A DNA stretch of 25,173 nucleotides from Bacillota bacterium. GTDB taxonomy: Bacteria > Bacillota > Clostridia > Christensenellales > Aristaeellaceae. The notes under the pieces were generated by a model. The model worked only from the letters and a program-made list of their open reading frames with translations, was not told the DNA's origin and ran no database searches. Location of the stretch: contig JAEWNM010000320.1 in assembly GCA_023392755.1 (NCBI GenBank), positions 1 to 25,173 of the forward strand. The letters are read 5' to 3'. Positions 21,245 through 25,173 of this stretch are shown piece after piece. The translations under genes and the position numbers were made by a program. The first letter of the stretch is position 1; each line of letters starts with the position of its first letter.

Positions 21245-22554
21245 GGCTTGCCTTCCTTCTCCCGCATCGCTTTGGCCATGCGAATTTTTTCCTCATGCCC
21301 CTGGTCGCTGGGCTTATAGTAAACGTTTCCCCGCACCTCGGGGGGCATATATTCCTGCTTCACATAATGGCCCGGATAATCGTGGGGATATTTGTACCCC
21401 TCCCCGCTGCCAAGCCTGTCGGAACCCTTGTAATGGGTGTCCCGCAAATGCCTGGGCACCGGACCAAAGCCGCCCTTTCCGGCATCGGCGGCGGCCGCGT
21501 CAATGGCCATGACGACGCTGTTGGACTTTGGGCTTTCGCAGACGGCGATAATGGCCTGGCTAAGGGGAAGCCTGGCTTCGGGCATGCCCACGGTCTGCAC
21601 CGCCTGCATGGCGGCCGCCGCCTGGAGCATGGCAATGGGATTGGCCAGCCCCACATCCTCGCTGGCGTGGGCGATGATGCGGCGCGCGATGAGCCTTGGG
21701 TCCACCCCGGCATAATCAAGCCTTGCGAACCAGGCCAGAGCGGCGTCGCTGTCGGAGCCGCGAAGGCTTTTGCAAAAGGCGCTGAGCATGTCGTAATACA
21801 GGCTTTCGTCGCAGCGGAGCATGGGCTTTTGAATGCTCTCCTCCGCCACGGCAAGATCAATATGCGAAACGCCGTCGGCGTCCGCCGGGGTGGTCAGCAC
21901 GGCCAGCTCCAGTGCGTTGAGGGCCGCGCGCACGTCGCCGCCGGCCACCTGGGCCCAGTGGGCAAGCGCATCGTGCGCCACCTCCAAGGCCCGCCCGCCA
22001 AAGCCCCTGTCCGGGTCGGTGAGGGCGGCCTGCAGGGCGGAGATGATATCTTCCTTTGTCAATGGAAAGAATTGAAACACCCGGCAGCGGCTGACAATGG
22101 CGGGCGTCATGGCAATCATGGGGTTTTCCGTCGTGCTGCCGATAAAGCGGATAAGCCCCCGCTCAATGGCGGGAAGGATGCTGTCGGACTGGGCCTTGCT
22201 CCAGCGGTGGCATTCGTCCAGCAAAAGATACGTGGCCTGGCCTGAACGGGTCTGCCGTTCCCCGGCCGCCTTTAATACCTCCCGCACGTCGGATACGCCG
22301 GAGGTGACGGCGTTCATCTGCACGAAGGCGGCCTTTGTGGCGCCGGCAACAATGGAGGCCAGGGTGGTTTTGCCGCAGCCCGGCGGGCCGTAAAATATGC
22401 TTGATGTAAGGCGGTCCGCCTCAATGGCCCGGCGCAGCAGCCGGCCTTGGCCTATGAGATGGCCTTGCCCCAGAAACTCCGAAAGGGTACGCGGGCGCAT
22501 CCTGTCCGCCAGCGGCGCAAGCACCGCCTGCCCGGTTTGAAAGTATGGCTGCAT
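21241..22554 (-). CDS. rarA: RarA/MgsA-type replication-associated recombination AAA+ ATPase
   Basis: This 437-aa clamp-loader-like ATPase acts at stalled replication forks. It has PLADRMRPRTLSEFLGQGHL at the start, Walker A GPPGCGKTT (56-64), Walker B LLLDECHRW (110-118) and sensor-1 GSTTENP. The RarA C-terminal tetramerisation region reads ASEDVGLANPIAM and later GFGPVPRHLRDTHYKG and YKYPHDYPGHYVKQEYMP. Walker B has DECH where most RarA proteins have DEIH, a minor change. ATAGGAG lies 6 nt before the ATG. It sits 18 nt after the nitroreductase gene and overlaps the kinase gene by 4 nt. Confidence 0.95.
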   Translation of the reverse strand: MQPYFQTGQAVLAPLADRMRPRTLSEFLGQGHLIGQGRLLRRAIEADRLTSSIFYGPPGCGKTTLASIVAGATKAAFVQMNAVTSGVSDVREVLKAAGERQTRSGQATYLLLDECHRWSKAQSDSILPAIERGLIRFIGSTTENPMIAMTPAIVSRCRVFQFFPLTKEDIISALQAALTDPDRGFGGRALEVAHDALAHWAQVAGGDVRAALNALELAVLTTPADADGVSHIDLAVAEESIQKPMLRCDESLYYDMLSAFCKSLRGSDSDAALAWFARLDYAGVDPRLIARRIIAHASEDVGLANPIAMLQAAAAMQAVQTVGMPEARLPLSQAIIAVCESPKSNSVVMAIDAAAADAGKGGFGPVPRHLRDTHYKGSDRLGSGEGYKYPHDYPGHYVKQEYMPPEVRGNVYYKPSDQGHEEKIRMAKAMREKEGKP

Positions 22555-22572
22555 GCGTTGCTCCTATCCGAT

Positions 22573-23349
22573 TTACGCTTCGTCCTCCGGCGCGGTAAAA
22601 AGCACCCTGGCGGCGGGAGCCTTGCCGCCCGCATCCAAAATCCACTGCCGGTTTTTGTCCGCAAGTGCCGCCTCCATATGCAAAAGGGCGATGCCCGTAT
22701 CCAGGCTGTTGGGCGCGCCCATCAGCGACAGGGATTGGCTGCTCAAGCGCAGCTTCCAGGGCTGGCGGTTCATGGCGGAGGGCGCATGCCAAACCGCGCG
22801 GGCCGCGGCCAGGCCGTATTCCGGCCACTCCTGCCCGCCGTTTTCCATCAGCCACTTCAAAGGCTTGCGGGTGCGGTGCACCCCACCCGGCGGCGGCTCG
22901 GCAAAAAGGCCCAGGGGGATTACCGCGGCCAGCGTTTCACCCGGATACAGGTGCACCGGGCTTTCCTTTTTGCGGTACGTGCCGGATACCCAGCAGGTGG
23001 CCACCCCGCAGGAGGCGGCCTCCAGAACAAAGGCTTCCCCGCTGATGCCCGCGTGCGTCATATGCCGGGGCACGGCGGTGTCCGCCATCACGGCGGCAAA
23101 GCGGGTGGCGCCCTTGATGCGGCCGTAGTTGAAAATAACCGGCGTGAAGAAGGATTCATCGCAGGCCGCCAGCAGGATGCGCACCCCCGGCAGGCAAAGC
23201 CTGGCCGCCGCGTAGGAGAGGGTGGTCCACTGGGCCACGCTGGGCGCGCCGGAAAAATGCCGGCAGGCGACCCTGCCGGGAATCTGCTCCCGCCAGCGCG
23301 TCAGTTGGGCCTTGTTATAGAACCCGTTGAACCGCCATTTTTCCGCCAT
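22573..23349 (-). CDS. nitroreductase-family protein (TM1586-type)
   Basis: The 258-aa protein resembles the fused-repeat nitroreductase group (PF14512). The N-terminal half has CRHFSGAPSVAQWTTLSYAAA. Mid-region residues are GISGEAFVLEAASCGVATCWVSGTY, and the C-terminal half has AARAVWHAPSAMNRQPWKL (the usual FMN-binding SxxNxQPW) and LDTGIALLHMEAAL. It is expected to bind FMN and reduce an unknown substrate with NAD(P)H. The ATG at 23349 is preferred because GGGAGGG lies upstream; an in-frame GTG at 23364 would use the ribosome binding site as coding sequence. First gene of the rarA/kinase operon, from the promoter at 23384-23412. Confidence 0.82.
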   Translation of the reverse strand: MAEKWRFNGFYNKAQLTRWREQIPGRVACRHFSGAPSVAQWTTLSYAAARLCLPGVRILLAACDESFFTPVIFNYGRIKGATRFAAVMADTAVPRHMTHAGISGEAFVLEAASCGVATCWVSGTYRKKESPVHLYPGETLAAVIPLGLFAEPPPGGVHRTRKPLKWLMENGGQEWPEYGLAAARAVWHAPSAMNRQPWKLRLSSQSLSLMGAPNSLDTGIALLHMEAALADKNRQWILDAGGKAPAARVLFTAPEDEA

Positions 23350-23383
23350 GGTCTTCCCTCCCACCTTAGACTATTCACCGTAT

Positions 23384-23412
23384 AGTGTACAACGCCAATT
23401 GCTTTTCTGCAA
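23384..23412 (-). promoter_or_regulatory. SigA-type promoter of the nitroreductase-rarA-kinase operon
   Basis: On the minus strand TTGCAG, a 17-nt spacer and TACACT, about 30 nt before the ATG. It is back to back with the luxS promoter, 45 nt away. Confidence 0.65.
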
Positions 23413-23456
23413 GGGAAAGCCCTTGATTTCCTTGCGCTGCGCACATTTTGCCCTCC

Positions 23457-23485
23457 TTGACGGGAGCGGGGCCAAAGGCTATAAT
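23457..23485 (+). promoter_or_regulatory. SigA-type promoter of luxS
   Basis: TTGACG (23457-23462), a 17-nt spacer and a perfect TATAAT (23480-23485), followed by AAGGAGGGG as the ribosome binding site and the ATG at 23511. No S-box or other riboswitch fits in the leader of fewer than 20 nt. Confidence 0.88.
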
Positions 23486-23510
23486 CGGCTGTATACAAGG
23501 AGGGGTTCCC

Positions 23511-23981
23511 ATGCAGAAAATCGCCAGTTTCCTCGTCAACCACGACACCCTTGTGCCGGGCCTGTACGTGTCCCGGGTGGACGGGGACGTGGTCACCTAT
23601 GACCTGCGCATGCGCGCGCCCAACCGTGGCGATTATCTTTCAACCGCTGCGGCCCACACGCTGGAGCATTTGTTTGCCACCTACGCGCGCAATTCCGCCC
23701 ATTCGGCCCATATCGTGTACGTGGGGCCCATGGGCTGCCGCACCGGCTTTTATTTTCTTGCGCGGGACAGCATGTCCCGCCGGGATGTCTTGGCGCTGCT
23801 TCGGGAAACCTTTGCATTCATCCGTTCCTTCGACGGGGAAATTCCGGGTGCAAAGCGGATGGAATGCGGCAATTATCTGGACCAGGACCTGTATGCCGCA
23901 AAAAAAGAGGCCGCCGCCTATTTTGAATCGCTTTCCCGGTGGACGGCGGAGGATATGGCCTACCCTGACTCAACACGCTAA
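23511..23981 (+). CDS. luxS: S-ribosylhomocysteine lyase (LuxS)
   Basis: The 156-aa enzyme cleaves S-ribosylhomocysteine to homocysteine and DPD, the precursor of autoinducer-2. The metal ligands are visible as HTLEH (His49, His53) and Cys119 in ECGNY, with Glu52 and the catalytic Cys76 in MGCRTGFY. Length and start (MQKIASFLVNHDTLVPGLYVSR) are normal. The ATG is fixed by the strong ribosome binding site, although the frame is open further upstream. A YbaK-type deacylase gene follows after 13 nt. No mtnN (Pfs) or methionine-cycle gene is in the window. Confidence 0.97.
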   Translation: MQKIASFLVNHDTLVPGLYVSRVDGDVVTYDLRMRAPNRGDYLSTAAAHTLEHLFATYARNSAHSAHIVYVGPMGCRTGFYFLARDSMSRRDVLALLRETFAFIRSFDGEIPGAKRMECGNYLDQDLYAAKKEAAAYFESLSRWTAEDMAYPDSTR

Positions 23982-23994
23982 AGAAGGTTCGTCT

Positions 23995-24495
23995 ATGGCA
24001 GCGCCTGTGAAAACAAACGCCCTGCGGCTATTGGACGGGGCAAGGATCGCTTACCGCACCCTTTCCTACACATGGGAGGAAGGGCTATTCGACGGCGAAC
24101 TGGTGGCGGAAAAGATCGGCATGAACCCTGACGCGGTGTTCAAAACGCTGGTGGCCAAAGGCGAGCGAAAGGGCCATTCGGTTTTTGTGATACCCGTCAG
24201 CCGGGAGCTGGATTTGAAGGCCGCCGCATCGCTGCTAAAGGATAAAAAGGTTGACTTGATTCATGTCAACGATCTTTTGGGCCTGACAGGTTATATTCGG
24301 GGCGGCTGCTCCCCGGTGGGCATGAAAAAGCAGTTCCCCACCTATATGGATGAAACGGCGCTTTCCTTTTCGGAAATCGCCGTCAGCGCGGGGGTGCGGG
24401 GGCTTCAAATGGTGATCGATCCCAAAGCGCTGGTATCGTTTTTGCATGCGGGTATGGGAAGGCTTGCGAAAGAGACAGGCGCGGACAAAAGGTAA
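23995..24495 (+). CDS. ybaK: Cys-tRNA(Pro) deacylase, YbaK/EbsC type
   Basis: The 166-aa product has the YbaK fold signatures: TNALRLLDGARIAYRTL, a conserved Lys in VFKTLVAKG (Lys50, required for hydrolysis in YbaK), then LLGLTGYIRGGCSPVGMKK and the end segment FSEIAVSAGVRGLQMVIDP. It removes cysteine wrongly attached to tRNA-Pro. AAGAAGG lies 8 nt before the ATG. It starts 13 nt after luxS and is probably cotranscribed. The 62 nt that follow contain a small GGGG/CCCC hairpin near 24506-24517 and then the end of the convergent gene. Confidence 0.92.
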   Translation: MAAPVKTNALRLLDGARIAYRTLSYTWEEGLFDGELVAEKIGMNPDAVFKTLVAKGERKGHSVFVIPVSRELDLKAAASLLKDKKVDLIHVNDLLGLTGYIRGGCSPVGMKKQFPTYMDETALSFSEIAVSAGVRGLQMVIDPKALVSFLHAGMGRLAKETGADKR

Positions 24496-24557
24496 AAGCA
24501 AGGGGCATACCCCTCTTAGGCGCAATAGACAGCCTGCGCTCGTTAAGGCACAATCCA

Positions 24558-25173
24558 TTACACGGAATGCAGGGGGATGGCCTCCGCCGTTTCCTTTACC
24601 TTTTCCAGCGCGTTTTCCCACCGCCCAAAATCCATGGCGGCGGTATAGTATTTTTCCAGGTCATCGTGGCGGGCCTTGGCCTCCTTCAGGCTTTCCGCCG
24701 CCCGCTGCAAAAGAAGCTCGTGGGCGTTGCGGTTAAAAGCCTGTTCCCGGCTCAAGCCCTGGGTGAGTGACAAGGCTTCCTGCAGGTTCACTGTCTCACA
24801 GGGGTTTTGCACCGGCCCGGTCACAATGCCAAACCCCAGTGTGGGAAAGCTCAAATGGTTCAACACCAGCGGCAAAAGGGGATTGTACAGGCCCAGCACG
24901 GGAATGCCCCGGCCAAGGGCCGTATCCCGGATTGTGGAAAGCAGCGGGTGCGGCGACAACCCCCAGGGCGCGGCGATGCATACCACCCGTTTTGGCAAAA
25001 GCGTGTCAAGATACGTCATGTAGCCCCGGGGGGTATAGGCCTCGGCAAACATCTCCCGCTCCGCGGCCGCCCCCTCGCCGGGGGGCAGCCATTTCTCCGC
25101 CAGCGTCCGGGCCAGGGCCTCCATAGCGCCGGGAGACGTGCGCTCCCGCCACTCCCTGGTGCTGCCGCTAAGC
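24558..25173 (-). CDS. C-terminal part of a degenerate NTPase-like protein (PRK06851-like), cut by window edge
   Basis: The frame is open through the right edge, so at least 204 residues are the C-terminal portion of a longer protein; an ATG at 25124 is probably internal. The order FAEAYTPRGYMTYLDTLL, a loop at the P-loop position, GRGIPVLGLYNP, LNHLSFPTLGFGIVTG and finally AKARHDDLEKYYTAAMDFGRWE recalls the second half of the two-domain ATPases annotated as PRK06851 in Firmicutes. Where a GxxGxGKS/T loop should be, the sequence is AAPWGLSPHPLLSTI, without the Lys. This half therefore probably does not bind ATP by itself. Family assignment is tentative. Confidence 0.6.
   Translation of the reverse strand, partial: LSGSTREWRERTSPGAMEALARTLAEKWLPPGEGAAAEREMFAEAYTPRGYMTYLDTLLPKRVVCIAAPWGLSPHPLLSTIRDTALGRGIPVLGLYNPLLPLVLNHLSFPTLGFGIVTGPVQNPCETVNLQEALSLTQGLSREQAFNRNAHELLLQRAAESLKEAKARHDDLEKYYTAAMDFGRWENALEKVKETAEAIPLHSV

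Noticed and set aside
23390..23510. SAM or other riboswitch upstream of luxS
   Set aside because: The promoter lies only about 25 nt before the ATG, leaving no room for an aptamer.

Overview
The window looks like a chromosomal piece of a GC-rich, endospore-forming member of the Clostridia (Firmicutes). The basis is the spoIVB-spo0A gene pair, a BofC-like protein, a YtvI-like permease, a Spo0B-type kinase, a tRNA-Trp T-box leader, strong AGGAGG ribosome binding sites and SigA-type promoters with 17-nt spacers. A more precise placement (for example Christensenellales) would be a guess. No tRNA, rRNA, CRISPR array, insertion sequence or phage gene was seen.

Layout. 1-140: one copy of a dispersed repeat. 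190-2530: BofC-like protein (-), a HAD phosphatase (+) and a two-gene unit of unknown membrane/coiled-coil proteins (-). 2643-7564: a rightward run of cyclase-family hydrolase, YtvI-like permease, SpoU/TrmH RNA methyltransferase, UPF0340 protein and a Na/Pi cotransporter with a PhoU domain, closed by a palindromic terminator. 7790-9423: DUF378 protein and trpS (-), with trpS behind a T-box whose specifier reads UGG. 9606-11456: PRPP-synthetase-like gene, overlapping acetyltransferase and a strong terminator (+). 11531-12723: a strong promoter, then FOUR tandem cyclic-di-GMP-I (GEMM-I) riboswitch aptamers, then a secreted CAP/SCP-domain protein. 13031-14343: ROK fructokinase and DUF3842 operon (-). 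14443-16783: spoIVB with a SigG-like promoter, then spo0A (+). 16784-17084: repeat copy, hairpins and a terminator. 17085-20222: a large secreted protein with eight SH3-like modules (-). 20369-23349: nitroreductase, rarA and Spo0B-type histidine kinase operon (-). 23457-24495: luxS and a YbaK-type deacylase (+). 24558-edge: C-terminal part of a degenerate NTPase-like protein (-).

Most interesting points. (1) Four consecutive c-di-GMP-I aptamers, about 80 nt each and almost without spacers, stand directly before the ribosome binding site of a secreted CAP protein. (2) Spo0A keeps its DNA-binding domain and phospho-acceptor Asp, but its receiver lacks the acidic pair and the conserved Lys. (3) The spo0A ribosome binding site is the 3' arm of a terminator-like hairpin, and a SigH-like promoter overlaps it so that its transcripts would escape the hairpin. 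(4) The last 20 or so residues of Spo0A are encoded by a dispersed repeat that recurs at the left edge of the window, next to a 23-bp motif that is perfectly conserved but inverted.
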